A stretch of DNA of 64,000 nucleotides. It comes from JAHEJE01 sp965216335. Its GTDB lineage: Bacteria; Pseudomonadota; Alphaproteobacteria; Rhizobiales; Aestuariivirgaceae. Shown one piece after another: positions 45,294 to 55,676 of this stretch. The stretch covers positions 2,170,001 through 2,234,000 of the forward strand of contig OZ244154.1 of assembly GCA_965216335.1 (NCBI GenBank), written 5' to 3'. The translations under genes were made by a program, and so were the position numbers. Below the pieces are notes generated by a model that saw nothing but the letters and a program-made list of their open reading frames with translations, did not search any database and had not been told where the DNA came from. How positions within the stretch are numbered: the stretch's first letter is position 1; each line of letters opens with the position of its first letter.

Positions 45294-45375
45294 GAACATT
45301 CTCCTCAGAAGCAATGTTTACAATTGGCCCGCCGTCGAGGCCGGGCATTTCTCTTACAGGCGGACCCAGGTTTGG
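45294..45375 (-). ncRNA. ROSE-like RNA thermometer in the Hsp20 5' leader
   Basis: The leader ends AACATTGCT-TCTG-AGGAG-AATGTT. AACATT pairs with AATGTT, and the UUGCU segment faces the Shine-Dalgarno AGGAG with the G-opposite-G arrangement known from ROSE elements, so the ribosome site is masked at low temperature. A second hairpin GCCCGGCC-TCGAC-GGCGGGC lies just upstream. ROSE elements are known before small heat-shock genes of alphaproteobacteria; the outer boundary is approximate. Confidence 0.7.
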
Positions 45376-45390
45376 CATCCGCTAATGTCG

Positions 45391-45419
45391 AGATAGGTAG
45401 CGGCACGGACCGATTCAAG
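45391..45419 (-). promoter_or_regulatory. sigma-32 (RpoH)-type promoter of the Hsp20 gene
   Basis: On the minus strand CTTGAA is followed after 16 bases by CCTATCT, close to alphaproteobacterial RpoH promoters. The predicted transcript would start about 90 bases before the ATG and contain the ROSE-like leader. Confidence 0.6.
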
Positions 45420-45449
45420 GGTTGTCAGGAGCAGGCCGATGCTGACGTC

Positions 45450-46463
45450 TCAGTCGGCGAAAACCACGCCGGTCTTCTGTGCCCTGAGACGCGGATCGGT
45501 TGACTTGACCAGCACTTCGCGGCCTTCGATCAATTCCCGGCAACGTTTCAGTGTTTCGGCCTCAAGCCGCGACATTGCCTCATGTGTGTAAAAGGTCAGA
45601 TGCGGCAACAGGACGACGTTCGGCCGGCCGAACAGGCCGGCAAAGGGATGGTTCTCCAGCGCCAGCGGTTCCTGGCTGAAAACATCCAGCCCGGCCCCGG
45701 CGATCCAGCCTTCATCAAGCGCCCGGATCAGCGCCGCCTCGTCGACAATCGCACCGCGCGACACATTGATCAGGAAAGCCGACGGCTTCATCGCCCGTAG
45801 TTCGGCCTCGCCCAGCAGGTGCCGGGTTTCGGCATTGAGCACGCTGTGCACCGTCACGAAGTCGCTTTGCGCCAGCAGGTCCGCCAGGCCGTTGCAACGA
45901 TCGGCTCCGGCGTCGCGAAACGTCTCGTCCGGCACGTGCGGGTCATAGGCGATCACCCGCGCCCGGAACCCGGCCCCGGCCATGCGCGCCATCGAGCGTC
46001 CGATACGGCCCAGTCCGATGATGCCCACGGTGCTCTGCGCGATGTCACGGCCGAGCCATGCCGGTTCCGGCCATGCCCATCCCACAGCCGCCATCCGCGC
46101 GCCCAGGGCCGGCAGCTTCTTCGCCAGCGCAATCAGCAGCGCGAAGGCACCTTCGGCCACGGTCTCCTCGGCGTATTCGGGGATATTGACCACCACGATG
46201 CCATGTTCAATGGCGGCAGGAATGTCGATCGCATCGATCCCCACACCGTACTTGACGATGCCGCGCAGCTGCCCGGCGGCCTCGATCACCCGCCGGGTGA
46301 CCGGCGTGTAGCACATCAGCAACAACTCGGCATCGCGGACCTCGGCGGCCAGAATGTCTTCGGCCACACCATCCGGCAACAGGACCAGCTCATGACCCAT
46401 GGCGCGCAGACCTTCGTCCACGATCGGTGTCCGCAGCTCACGGTCGGTGCGCACGATCTTCAC
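45450..46463 (-). CDS. D-isomer 2-hydroxyacid dehydrogenase
   Basis: A 337-residue NAD-dependent dehydrogenase. The NAD motif GLGRIG is at about 147-152, the catalytic triad is supplied by VSRGAIVDE (Arg), the following Glu, and LLPHLTFYT (His). The family reduces 2-keto acids to D-hydroxyacids or the reverse, and includes phosphoglycerate dehydrogenase-like enzymes. The start is a GTG at 46463, 5 bases after GGGGAG, and agrees with the KIVRTDREL opening. Substrate unknown. Confidence 0.85.
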   Translation of the reverse strand: MKIVRTDRELRTPIVDEGLRAMGHELVLLPDGVAEDILAAEVRDAELLLMCYTPVTRRVIEAAGQLRGIVKYGVGIDAIDIPAAIEHGIVVVNIPEYAEETVAEGAFALLIALAKKLPALGARMAAVGWAWPEPAWLGRDIAQSTVGIIGLGRIGRSMARMAGAGFRARVIAYDPHVPDETFRDAGADRCNGLADLLAQSDFVTVHSVLNAETRHLLGEAELRAMKPSAFLINVSRGAIVDEAALIRALDEGWIAGAGLDVFSQEPLALENHPFAGLFGRPNVVLLPHLTFYTHEAMSRLEAETLKRCRELIEGREVLVKSTDPRLRAQKTGVVFAD

Positions 46464-46671
46464 GGCAACTCCCCTTTTTGAAAGCGCAAGAATGCGGCTG
46501 GCCATGAGCGCCTGATCGAAAAGCTCATCCAGCCATGCCTACACCAGCAAGGCCCTTGCCGCGACAGTCAAGGGCTCAATCTGCGACGTGCAACAAATTG
46601 TCGGTTCAGGGGGCAGCATTTTGTTGCCCGAGAACATCCATGACGCACAGATGCCGGCGCGTGTTTTTATT

Positions 46672-46691
46672 TTGATTGATCAGTCAATCAA
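46672..46691. promoter_or_regulatory. palindromic operator, TetR/BetI-like
   Basis: TTGATTGA-TCAG-TCAATCAA: perfect 8-base arms around a 4-base centre, in an AT-rich stretch 90 bases upstream of the choline dehydrogenase-like gene. The shape and the GATTGA/TCAATC half-sites recall TetR-family (BetI) operators. No tetR gene is nearby, so the repressor would be encoded elsewhere. Confidence 0.5.
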
Positions 46692-46781
46692 TTATCAGCT
46701 AAATGGGACCGGTTGTGCCCGGCCGGACCAAAGGTCAGCGCGAAGCACGGGCAAGCGAAACGTCAATCCGGGATGGTCACC

Positions 46782-48443
46782 ATGGCGGCGGCTGAATTTG
46801 ATTTCATTGTCATCGGCTCCGGCTCGGCCGGCTCCGTTCTGGCCAACCGGTTGAGCGAGGACAGGGCCAACCGGGTGCTGGTGCTGGAATACGGCGGCAG
46901 CGATTGGGGGCCGTTCATCCAGATGCCGTCGGCCCTGTCCTACCCGATGAACATGTCGACCTACGACTGGCAGCTGAAGGCAGAGCCCGAACCAGCGCTC
47001 AACGGCCGTGCCCTGGTTGCACCGCGCGGCAAGGTGATTGGCGGTTCGTCGTCGATCAACGGCATGGTCTACGTGCGCGGCCACGCCCGCGATTTCGACA
47101 CCTGGGCCGACATGGGCGCCGACGGCTGGGCCTTCAAGGACGTCCAGCCCTACTTCAAGCGCATGGAAACCTCGCACGGCGGCGAGGACGGCTGGCGCGG
47201 CACCGACGGGCCGATGCACGTCACCCGCGGCCGCCGCGAAAACCCGCTCTACAAGGCCTTCGTCGAGGCCGGGCGGGATGCCGGCTATCCGGTCACCGAC
47301 GACTACAACGGCCGCCAGCAGGAAGGCTTCGGCGCCTTCGAGATGACGGTCTGGAACGGCCGCCGCTGGTCGGCCGCCAACGCCTATCTGAAACCGGCCC
47401 TGAAGCGCCACAACCTGAAGCTGGAAACCCGCGCCCTGGCCCGCCGCATCGTCATGGACGGCAAACGCGCCACGGGTGTGGAGTACGAACAGGGTGGCAA
47501 GATCAAGACCGCCACGGCACGCCGCGAGGTGATCCTGTCGGCCAGCGCCTTCAATTCGCCCAAGCTGCTGCAGCTGTCGGGCATCGGCAACCCGGACGAC
47601 CTGAAGCACCTCGGCATCGCGCCCGTCCACGCCCTGCCCGGTGTCGGTGCCAACCTGCAGGACCATCTGGAGGTCTACATGCAGGTCGAATGCCTGCAGC
47701 CGGTGTCGCTCAACCGCCGCCTCGGCCTGATCTCAAAGGGTTTCATCGGCCTGGAATGGCTGTTGTTCAAGACCGGCCTCGGCGCCACCAACCATTTCGA
47801 AAGCTGCGGCTTCATCCGCTCCAAGGCAGGGGTCGAATACCCGGACATCCAGTTCCACTTCCTGCCAGGCGCCATCCGCTATGACGGCAGGTCGGCGGCC
47901 AAGACAGACGGCTTCCAGGCCCATGTCGGGCCCAACCGCATGAAGTCGCGCGGGTCGGTAAAACTGCGCTCAGCCGACCCCAAGGAGCCGCCGGAAATAC
48001 GCTTCAACTACCTCAGTCACCCTGACGACATGGCCGACTTCGTCACCTGCATAAAACTGACGCGCGAGGTGTTCGACCAGCCGGCGATGGCCCCGTTCAA
48101 AGGCAAGGAAATCCAGCCCGGCGACCACGCGACCTCAGATGAGGCCATCGAAGGTTTCATCCGCGAGCATGCCGAAAGCGCCTTCCACCCGTGCGGAACC
48201 TGCAGGATGGGCTCCGCCGACGACCCGATGGCTGTCGTCGATCCGCAATGCCGGGTGATCGGCATCAAGGGTTTGCGTGTCGCCGATAGTTCGCTGTTCC
48301 CGCTGATCCCTAACGGCAATCTCAACGCTCCCAGCCTGATGACCGGCGAAAAGGCCGCCGACCATATCCTCGGCAAGGATATGCTGCCAGCCTCCAATCT
48401 GGAGCCGTGGATCAACCCCAACTGGCAGACCAGTCAGCGGTAA
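46782..48443 (+). CDS. betA: GMC oxidoreductase, choline dehydrogenase type
   Basis: A 553-residue flavoprotein. The FAD motif IGSGSAGS is at the N terminus, followed by LVLEYGG. The GMC signatures APRGKVIGGSSSINGM and the later SPKLLQLSGIG are present, and the catalytic His lies in FHPCGTCRMG, with the final NPNWQ as in BetA. It would oxidise choline to betaine aldehyde or act on a related alcohol. betB and betI are not in the window, so BetA proper is likely but not certain. A TetR/BetI-like palindrome lies upstream. Confidence 0.8.
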   Translation: MAAAEFDFIVIGSGSAGSVLANRLSEDRANRVLVLEYGGSDWGPFIQMPSALSYPMNMSTYDWQLKAEPEPALNGRALVAPRGKVIGGSSSINGMVYVRGHARDFDTWADMGADGWAFKDVQPYFKRMETSHGGEDGWRGTDGPMHVTRGRRENPLYKAFVEAGRDAGYPVTDDYNGRQQEGFGAFEMTVWNGRRWSAANAYLKPALKRHNLKLETRALARRIVMDGKRATGVEYEQGGKIKTATARREVILSASAFNSPKLLQLSGIGNPDDLKHLGIAPVHALPGVGANLQDHLEVYMQVECLQPVSLNRRLGLISKGFIGLEWLLFKTGLGATNHFESCGFIRSKAGVEYPDIQFHFLPGAIRYDGRSAAKTDGFQAHVGPNRMKSRGSVKLRSADPKEPPEIRFNYLSHPDDMADFVTCIKLTREVFDQPAMAPFKGKEIQPGDHATSDEAIEGFIREHAESAFHPCGTCRMGSADDPMAVVDPQCRVIGIKGLRVADSSLFPLIPNGNLNAPSLMTGEKAADHILGKDMLPASNLEPWINPNWQTSQR

Positions 48444-48452
48444 TGCTCTGCT

Positions 48453-49631
48453 TTAGATAACCACCAGCTCGCGGCGCACGTTGCACATGCGTTCGCCGCC
48501 GCTGTCGGTGACAATGAATGGCTCGGATATTCCCGCCCCGAAATCGTCAAGCCATACGCCGGACTGGAAGTGGAAGCACATGCCGGCTTCGAGCACCGTC
48601 TTGTCTCCGACCCTCAGGCTGGCCGTGCGCTCGCCCCAGTCCGGCGGGTAGTTCAGGCCGATGGAATAGCCCACCCGGCTCGGCTTCTCGAAACCGTTTC
48701 GGTTCAGAATCGATTGCCACAGCGCCTCGACTTCCTCGCAGGTCACACCCGGCCTGGCCGCCTCAAGCGCCCGGTCACCCCCCTCGATGATCACATCGGT
48801 CAGCCGCACCATCTCATCGGGCGGCGGACCGATATGGGCGGTGCGCGTCAGCGGCGCATGATAGTGCCGCCGCGCCGCGCCCAGCTCCATGACGATCAGC
48901 CCTGAGTTGGGAAGCGGTTCGTCGGTCCAGGTCAGATGCGGTGTACTGGTGCCCTCGCCGACCTGGATCAGCGGACACAGGCTGGTGTAGTCGCCGAACT
49001 TGCCGTCAAAGCCGGTCACCTGATCGTGGTAGACATCGGCGATCACCTCATACTGGCGCACCCCCGGCGCCAGTTTGGCCAGCGCATTGTTCATTGTGTC
49101 GGTGATGATCCGCCCGGCCTCGCGCATGTAGACAAGCTCCGCCGGCGACTTGACCAGCCGGGCCCAGTTGACCAGTTCGCGGTTGTCGGCAATCGTCGCG
49201 TTCGGCAAGCCGGCGACCAGATGCCGGTGCGCCCGCGCGGTGTAGTAGTGGGCATCGAAATCCACCCCGATGCGCGCCCCGCCCCAGCCGCGCGCGGTGA
49301 TCAGATCGCACAATTCATCGAACGGATGCTGCGTTGGGTGATGCACCAGCGGTTCCGAAAACCCGATGATGTTTTCTGCCGGCAGGTCCGTCGTGATATG
49401 CGCCGACTTGGCATCCTGCGCCCGGCCGAACCAGATCGGCCAGTCCTCGTCCTGGTGCACCACCACCGCCTGCGGCGTATAGAACGACCAGCCGTCGAAA
49501 CCGGTCAGCCAGCCCATGTTGGCCGGGTCCTGACACACCAGCACATCGAACCCGGCCCCGGCCATGCGCCGGCGGACGTCATCCACCCGTCGGCGGAACT
49601 CCTGCGGCGGAAACGCCTTCTGAAACCCCAT
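48453..49631 (-). CDS. M24-family ectoine hydrolase-like enzyme
   Basis: A 392-residue pita-bread hydrolase. The pattern DPANMGWLTGFDGWSFYTPQ, VNWARLVKSPAEL, HLTWTDEPL and IGLNYPPDWGERT matches DoeA/EutD, which opens the ectoine ring to N-acetyl-diaminobutyrate. A classic creatinase/peptidase metal site is only partly kept, as in that subfamily. The ATG at 49631 follows GGGAGG by 8 bases. An Lrp/AsnC regulator gene stands upstream, as in ectoine-degradation loci, but the deacetylase DoeB is absent, so another substrate is possible. Confidence 0.72.
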   Translation of the reverse strand: MGFQKAFPPQEFRRRVDDVRRRMAGAGFDVLVCQDPANMGWLTGFDGWSFYTPQAVVVHQDEDWPIWFGRAQDAKSAHITTDLPAENIIGFSEPLVHHPTQHPFDELCDLITARGWGGARIGVDFDAHYYTARAHRHLVAGLPNATIADNRELVNWARLVKSPAELVYMREAGRIITDTMNNALAKLAPGVRQYEVIADVYHDQVTGFDGKFGDYTSLCPLIQVGEGTSTPHLTWTDEPLPNSGLIVMELGAARRHYHAPLTRTAHIGPPPDEMVRLTDVIIEGGDRALEAARPGVTCEEVEALWQSILNRNGFEKPSRVGYSIGLNYPPDWGERTASLRVGDKTVLEAGMCFHFQSGVWLDDFGAGISEPFIVTDSGGERMCNVRRELVVI

Positions 49632-49714
49632 GGCCCTGCCCTCCCGGCTCAGTGATCCACAGCAAGCCATACCGCTTCCAGGGGCAGTTGGGATAGCGGA
49701 AATCGCAGCAGATC

Positions 49715-50173
49715 CTAAATCGGCACCGACATGCCCGTCTTGGTGCGATCCATCACGACCGAGGTACGGAACCGCTTGACGTTCGAATCATCAAAGAACA
49801 GGCGCTGGGTGAGCAGTTGGAAGTCTTCCATGTCGCGCGCCAGGGCGATCAGGGCAAAGTCGCCCTCACCGGTGATGTAGTAGCACTGCTGCACCTGCGG
49901 CTCGGCCTTCATCCGGCGCTTGAAGGCATCAAGCTGGTGCAGGCTCTCGCGCTCCAGCTCGACCATGATCAGGAAGGTCATGGTGAAGCCGGCCGCCGCC
50001 GGCTGAATGACGGTCGTATCGCCGGCAATCACCCCGGCCTCGCGCAGCGCCCTGATCCGCCGTTGCACTGTCGCCACCGAACTACCGGTGTCCTCGGCCA
50101 GCGTTTCCAGCCGCGCGCGAGCATCGGCCTGCAAACCGCGCAGGATGATTTGGTCGGTGTTGGACAGCTCCAT
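49715..50173 (-). CDS. Lrp/AsnC family transcriptional regulator
   Basis: A 152-residue regulator with an N-terminal winged helix-turn-helix (ARLETLAEDTGSSVATVQRRIRALREAGVI) and a C-terminal RAM ligand domain (CYYITGEGDFALIALARDM). Such proteins sense amino acids and form octamers. The gene is divergent from the PLP-enzyme gene across 126 bases and upstream of the M24 gene, so it probably controls both directions. Confidence 0.9.
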   Translation of the reverse strand: MELSNTDQIILRGLQADARARLETLAEDTGSSVATVQRRIRALREAGVIAGDTTVIQPAAAGFTMTFLIMVELERESLHQLDAFKRRMKAEPQVQQCYYITGEGDFALIALARDMEDFQLLTQRLFFDDSNVKRFRTSVVMDRTKTGMSVPI

Positions 50174-50299
50174 GATGACTGCATTCTATCACATTCGGAA
50201 GAATAATGAGAGACTTTCTCGAATTACCGCACTCAAACGAGAGTTCAGCGCACAACCTGCCGCTAGAATGGTGCCAACAGTTCAAAAAGGACCACCGCC

Positions 50300-51766
<1,467 letters not shown>

Positions 51767-51769
51767 ACA

Positions 51770-52828
51770 TCACAGCCAATGCACCCGGCGCACGTGGGCA
51801 TCGGCGTGGGCCAGCACCCGCTCTTCGCCGCCGGGCCAGAGTTGCAAGGTCAGGCGCGGTCCCGCCTCGCCGTGCAACTCGAACGACAGCCAGGCAACCG
51901 GAGCATCACTGCCGGCCGCCCTGCCCAGCGCCTGCATGTGCCGGATGATCCGTTCCTTTGCCGCATCGGGAAAGTACTGAAACGCGATCGAGTGGAACAG
52001 GACTCGGGCGACCCCCGGCTTGCCCCGCACCGGCAGCACCTCCTGCACCCAGTCCGCCGCATCGCCCGTATCGACCCGCGGCAGGCCGGCACGCGCGATG
52101 TCTATGGCTGCGGCAACGCGCGCCAGCCGTTCAGGCTGATCGGGCCACACATAAGCCAAAAGTCTGGCACAATGCTCATCATCGCCGAGGTCGATCGGCT
52201 GGCGGTCACAACCGCGCCGGCCGGCAATCCGAACGGTGTCTCGCCCCGGCGGCGCGCCTGACCATTCAGGACACAAACTGACGCCGGACCCGGACCGGCC
52301 GAACGAAGCACCGGCCAGATTGTAGGAGAAGTGATCCATCATCAGATTGAGCCCGGCGCTGGCGCCCACTTCGAACAGTTCGAGCGGTAGACCCGTTTCT
52401 GCCGCCACGACCATCAGGCCGGGATAGAGTACGCCCGAACGCGCCACCTCATTGGTCTGCGGATGAAGGTCGAGCCACGGCAGGATGACCTCGTCGTTGC
52501 GCGCGATGGCCGTCATAGCCGCGTCCGCCAACACGTCCGCATCTGGCACGTCATTTGGCGGATAGACGCCCGCCAAAGCCTGATCGCGATCACGCCGCAC
52601 CAGATCATGCAGCGCCCCAGCCAGCCTGATCGGCACGGCATCGCCCAGCGCGTCCGGCCGGCCGGGCCAGTTGAGCACCCGCGCGCCCGTGCGGGTTGAC
52701 CGGTCAAGCGCGTCCCCAAGCCCCGCCATCAGCTTGGCCATGAACGGCGAACCAAGACCGATGCACCACTCCGCCTGCTGCCGGAAAGCCTCCCGCACGG
52801 CGCCTTCTCCACACGCGCCCTCAGCCAT
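51770..52828 (-). CDS. DUF2332 family protein
   Basis: A 352-residue protein of the DUF2332 family, whose function is not established. The region PLELFEVGASAGLNLMMDHFSY is its hallmark and looks like a SAM-binding or nucleotide-binding strand-turn (EVGASAGLN). Other conserved parts are DLHPQTNEVARSG and FHSIAFQYFP. The ATG at 52828 overlaps the upstream dehydrogenase stop (ATGGCTGA), so the two are co-translated. Confidence 0.75.
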   Translation of the reverse strand: MAEGACGEGAVREAFRQQAEWCIGLGSPFMAKLMAGLGDALDRSTRTGARVLNWPGRPDALGDAVPIRLAGALHDLVRRDRDQALAGVYPPNDVPDADVLADAAMTAIARNDEVILPWLDLHPQTNEVARSGVLYPGLMVVAAETGLPLELFEVGASAGLNLMMDHFSYNLAGASFGRSGSGVSLCPEWSGAPPGRDTVRIAGRRGCDRQPIDLGDDEHCARLLAYVWPDQPERLARVAAAIDIARAGLPRVDTGDAADWVQEVLPVRGKPGVARVLFHSIAFQYFPDAAKERIIRHMQALGRAAGSDAPVAWLSFELHGEAGPRLTLQLWPGGEERVLAHADAHVRRVHWL

Positions 52829-53747
52829 CAAGCGCCTCCACGACACCGCGGATCACCATCTCGCTGACCCGCCGGTTTGCCTCGTGCGTCACCCCGGCGA
52901 TGTGCGGCGTGAGGATGATGTTGTCCAACCCGGCGAACATGGCCGCTTCATCGGCCGGCAGCGGCTCGGTTTCAAACACGTCGAGTGCCGCGCCACCCAA
53001 ATGCCGATCACGCAGAGCCGCAGCCAGTGCCACCTCATCGACGACCCCGCCGCGCGCCGCGTTGATCAGCATCGCCCCCGGCCGCATCGCGGCAATCGCA
53101 CGGGCATCGATCATGAAGCGTGTCTCATCAGTGAGTGGCACATGCAGGCTGACGACATCGCACGATTTGAGCAGCGCCATATGGTCCATGCGCTCGACCA
53201 GCCGCCAGGCCGGATCGTCGTCGGCGACGTAAGGGTCGCACGCCGCCACGTGAAAACCCAGCGCCGTGGCCCGTGCAGCCGCCGCCCGCCCGGTGTTGCC
53301 ATAGCCGATCACGCCGAAGCGCCGGCCCGAAACCTCATGCCCCACCATGGCCTGCCGCGGCCAGCCGCCGGCGAGCATGGCGGCATTGCCGTCATAGGCG
53401 CCGCGCAACAGCATCAGCGCCACTGTCACCGCATACTCGCCCACCGACACAGCATTGGCCCCCGGCGTGTTGACAACCCTGATGCCGCGCGCCGCACACG
53501 CCTCAAGATCGATATTGTTCAGCCCGACCCCGATCCTCCCGACGACTTCGAGCCGCGGCCCGGCGGCCAGCAGTTCATCCGTCACCTCAGCCGCACTGCG
53601 CACCACCAGGGCCCGAGCCATACCAAGCAAGGTGCGCAACTCATCCGGCCTGGCAATCAGTTCCGGATCATAGTGAAAAGTCAGACCGGACCCGACGCCC
53701 GCCAACACCGCTTCATCCAAAAACTCGCAGATGACAATGTCTTTCAT
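52821..53747 (-). CDS. D-isomer 2-hydroxyacid dehydrogenase
   Basis: A 308-residue enzyme with the NAD motif GYGNTG, the catalytic Arg in NAARGGVVDE, Glu in the following FETEPL, and His in LTPHIAGVTHEA. Resembles phosphoglycerate or (S)-lactate/hydroxyisocaproate-type dehydrogenases. It is first in a two-gene unit with the DUF2332 gene and divergent from the dialkylglycine decarboxylase-like gene, so it may reduce the keto acid produced by that enzyme; this link is inference. The ATG at 53747 lacks a strong ribosome site. Confidence 0.85.
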   Translation of the reverse strand: MKDIVICEFLDEAVLAGVGSGLTFHYDPELIARPDELRTLLGMARALVVRSAAEVTDELLAAGPRLEVVGRIGVGLNNIDLEACAARGIRVVNTPGANAVSVGEYAVTVALMLLRGAYDGNAAMLAGGWPRQAMVGHEVSGRRFGVIGYGNTGRAAAARATALGFHVAACDPYVADDDPAWRLVERMDHMALLKSCDVVSLHVPLTDETRFMIDARAIAAMRPGAMLINAARGGVVDEVALAAALRDRHLGGAALDVFETEPLPADEAAMFAGLDNIILTPHIAGVTHEANRRVSEMVIRGVVEALDG

Positions 53748-53867
53748 GACCGCCACACTATCAGAGCAACAAACGCTTTGGGAGGCGCAGGCTCGAAGGC
53801 AATTCTAGGCTACCATTCTGCCGCGCGTGTTGTATGGTTTCCGCAAACGCAGCGTTTGGAAACAGCA

Positions 53868-55178
53868 ATGACCCAGCACCTTCGCACCGCCGCCAGCGAC
53901 TATCTGGTGCGCTATGGCGGTGACACTTTTGACAACCTGTTCACCTCCGCCAAGGGCACAATCGTCATCGACGACGAGGGCCGCGAGGTGCTCGATTTCA
54001 CCTCGGGTCAGATGTGTTCGACCATCGGCCACAACCATCCTGCGATTGTCGAAGCGGTCAACCGTAGCGGCGAAACTGCCCTGCACATGTTTTCCGGCAT
54101 GATTCCCGAGACGGTTGTCCAACTCGCGGTGGAATTGACCAACTGGCTGCCGGCCCCGCTCACCAAGTCCCTGTTCCTGTCGACGGGCAGCGAATCCAAC
54201 GAGGCAGCGCTTCGCCTGGCCAAACTGGCGACCGGTGGCTACGAAGTTGTGGCACTTGGTGGCTCCTGGCACGGCACCACCGCCGGTTCAGCGGCTGCCA
54301 CTTTCGCCAGCGACCGGCGCGGCTATGGGCCCAAGGTGCCGGGCAACCATGTCCTGCCGGAGCCGAACGCCTACCGCTGCCCGATCGGCCACTGCCGCGA
54401 TACTTGCGACATGTCCTGCCTGCGCGCCGGTTTGCGGATGTTCGACATGGCAACCGACGGCGCTCCGGCGGCAATCCTGGCCGAACCGATCATCTCCGCA
54501 GGCGGCGTGATCGTGCCGCCCGATGGTTACTTCGAGGCCTTGCAGCAGGCAGCCCAAGCGCGCGGTATGCTGCTGATCTTCGACGAAGCGCAAACCGCCT
54601 TCGGCTGCCTCGGCGTCAAGACCAGTGCCGAAGACGTCGGTGTCACCCCGGACATCATGTCAGTATCGAAAACCCTCGGTGGCGGCCTGCCGCTGTCCGC
54701 CACGGTGACCAGCCCTGAGATCGAGGAAAAGGCCCACTCCGCCGGCTTTACGTTCTACACCAGCCATGTCTCCGACCCCATGCCGGCGGCCGCCGGTTTG
54801 GCCGTGCTCGAAACCATCGCGAAAGACAACCTGATCGAGCGCGCCACCGAGATGGGCAACTACCTGCGCGCTGGTCTCGAAGAGCTGCAGCAACGCTACG
54901 AATGCATCGGCGACATCCGCGGCAAGGGATTGCTGCTCGGCGTCGAACTGGTCAAGGACCGCCACAGCCGCGAGCCGCACCATGAACTTGCCGCGATCAC
55001 CACCGAGCGCTGCTTCCAAGCCGGCCTGTCCATGAACATCCGCCGCCGCAAAGACCGCGGCGCCGTCTGGCGCATCGCCCCGCCGCTGACCGTGTCAAAG
55101 GATGAGATTGACCGCGCGATTGCGATTCTGGACGAAGCGTTGTCGGAGAGTCGTGAAGACGTCACACGCGGTCCCTGA
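53868..55178 (+). CDS. 2,2-dialkylglycine decarboxylase-like class III aminotransferase
   Basis: A 436-residue PLP enzyme. The N-terminal LVRYGGDTFDN, DFTSGQMCST, FSGMIPETVV and STGSESNEAALRLAKL run in parallel with the dialkylglycine decarboxylase of Burkholderia; the PLP lysine is Lys268 in SVSKTLGGGLPL, with Asp239 of FDEAQT. The reference enzyme decarboxylates 2,2-dialkylglycines such as 2-aminoisobutyrate and transfers the amino group to pyruvate. An insertion around 170-184 contains four cysteines (C-x4-C-x3-C-x3-C) not present in the reference as I recall it. Start ATG at 53868. Confidence 0.8.
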   Translation: MTQHLRTAASDYLVRYGGDTFDNLFTSAKGTIVIDDEGREVLDFTSGQMCSTIGHNHPAIVEAVNRSGETALHMFSGMIPETVVQLAVELTNWLPAPLTKSLFLSTGSESNEAALRLAKLATGGYEVVALGGSWHGTTAGSAAATFASDRRGYGPKVPGNHVLPEPNAYRCPIGHCRDTCDMSCLRAGLRMFDMATDGAPAAILAEPIISAGGVIVPPDGYFEALQQAAQARGMLLIFDEAQTAFGCLGVKTSAEDVGVTPDIMSVSKTLGGGLPLSATVTSPEIEEKAHSAGFTFYTSHVSDPMPAAAGLAVLETIAKDNLIERATEMGNYLRAGLEELQQRYECIGDIRGKGLLLGVELVKDRHSREPHHELAAITTERCFQAGLSMNIRRRKDRGAVWRIAPPLTVSKDEIDRAIAILDEALSESREDVTRGP

Positions 55179-55197
55179 TGGCGGTTGCCGCTAGCAC

Positions 55198-55635
55198 TTA
55201 CTGTTCCTGTAGCTCTGCACGCACGTGCATCAAGATCTTGCCAAGCTTGTTGAGACCCATCCCGTCCGGACCGCATCCCCAATAGGAGTCCATTGGTGCA
55301 TTCTCGACTAACAGCGCATCGCCAGTGCCAAGAAGCACATTCCGCGGGACAGGGTGCGTTTCGAACTTCTTGAGCACCGCTCGGTACATCACTTCATCTT
55401 TGATGTCTTCCCAATCGCGTCGCAGCGGTACTGTGCGTGTGCGGCCCAAAGCCTTGGCATCCTTAGGCCTACTGGCACAACGAATGCGTTCCCGATAGGC
55501 TTCATCATGAAATTTCTGGGCTTGGAAATAGTGCTCAACCGTTCGCCACCAGACGTTTTCAAACTCCACACCGAAGGGTGCAAAATTCGAGAGTTCAGAA
55601 TAGGCGTCGGTTTGTGAGTAGAAATAAATTGGCAT
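55198..55635 (-). CDS. NADAR/YbiA family N-glycosidase
   Basis: A 145-residue protein of the NADAR (DUF1768) fold. Typical elements are FSQTDAYSELSNFAPF-like opening (YFYSQTDAYSELSNF), WRTVEHYFQAQKF, GDALLVENAPMDSYWGCG and LGKILMHVRAEL. E. coli YbiA splits damaged riboflavin intermediates, and other members act on ADP-ribose adducts. A fine match in length and motifs; the exact role here is unknown. Confidence 0.87.
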   Translation of the reverse strand: MPIYFYSQTDAYSELSNFAPFGVEFENVWWRTVEHYFQAQKFHDEAYRERIRCASRPKDAKALGRTRTVPLRRDWEDIKDEVMYRAVLKKFETHPVPRNVLLGTGDALLVENAPMDSYWGCGPDGMGLNKLGKILMHVRAELQEQ

Positions 55636-55676
55636 TCAAATCCCAATTTTGGATCGCTTGAAAGACGGCCTTTCTG

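Noticed and set aside
52671..53867. N-terminal extension of the dialkylglycine decarboxylase-like gene by about 400 codons
   Set aside because: It lies antisense over the DUF2332 and dehydrogenase genes; the family starts at the ATG at 53868.
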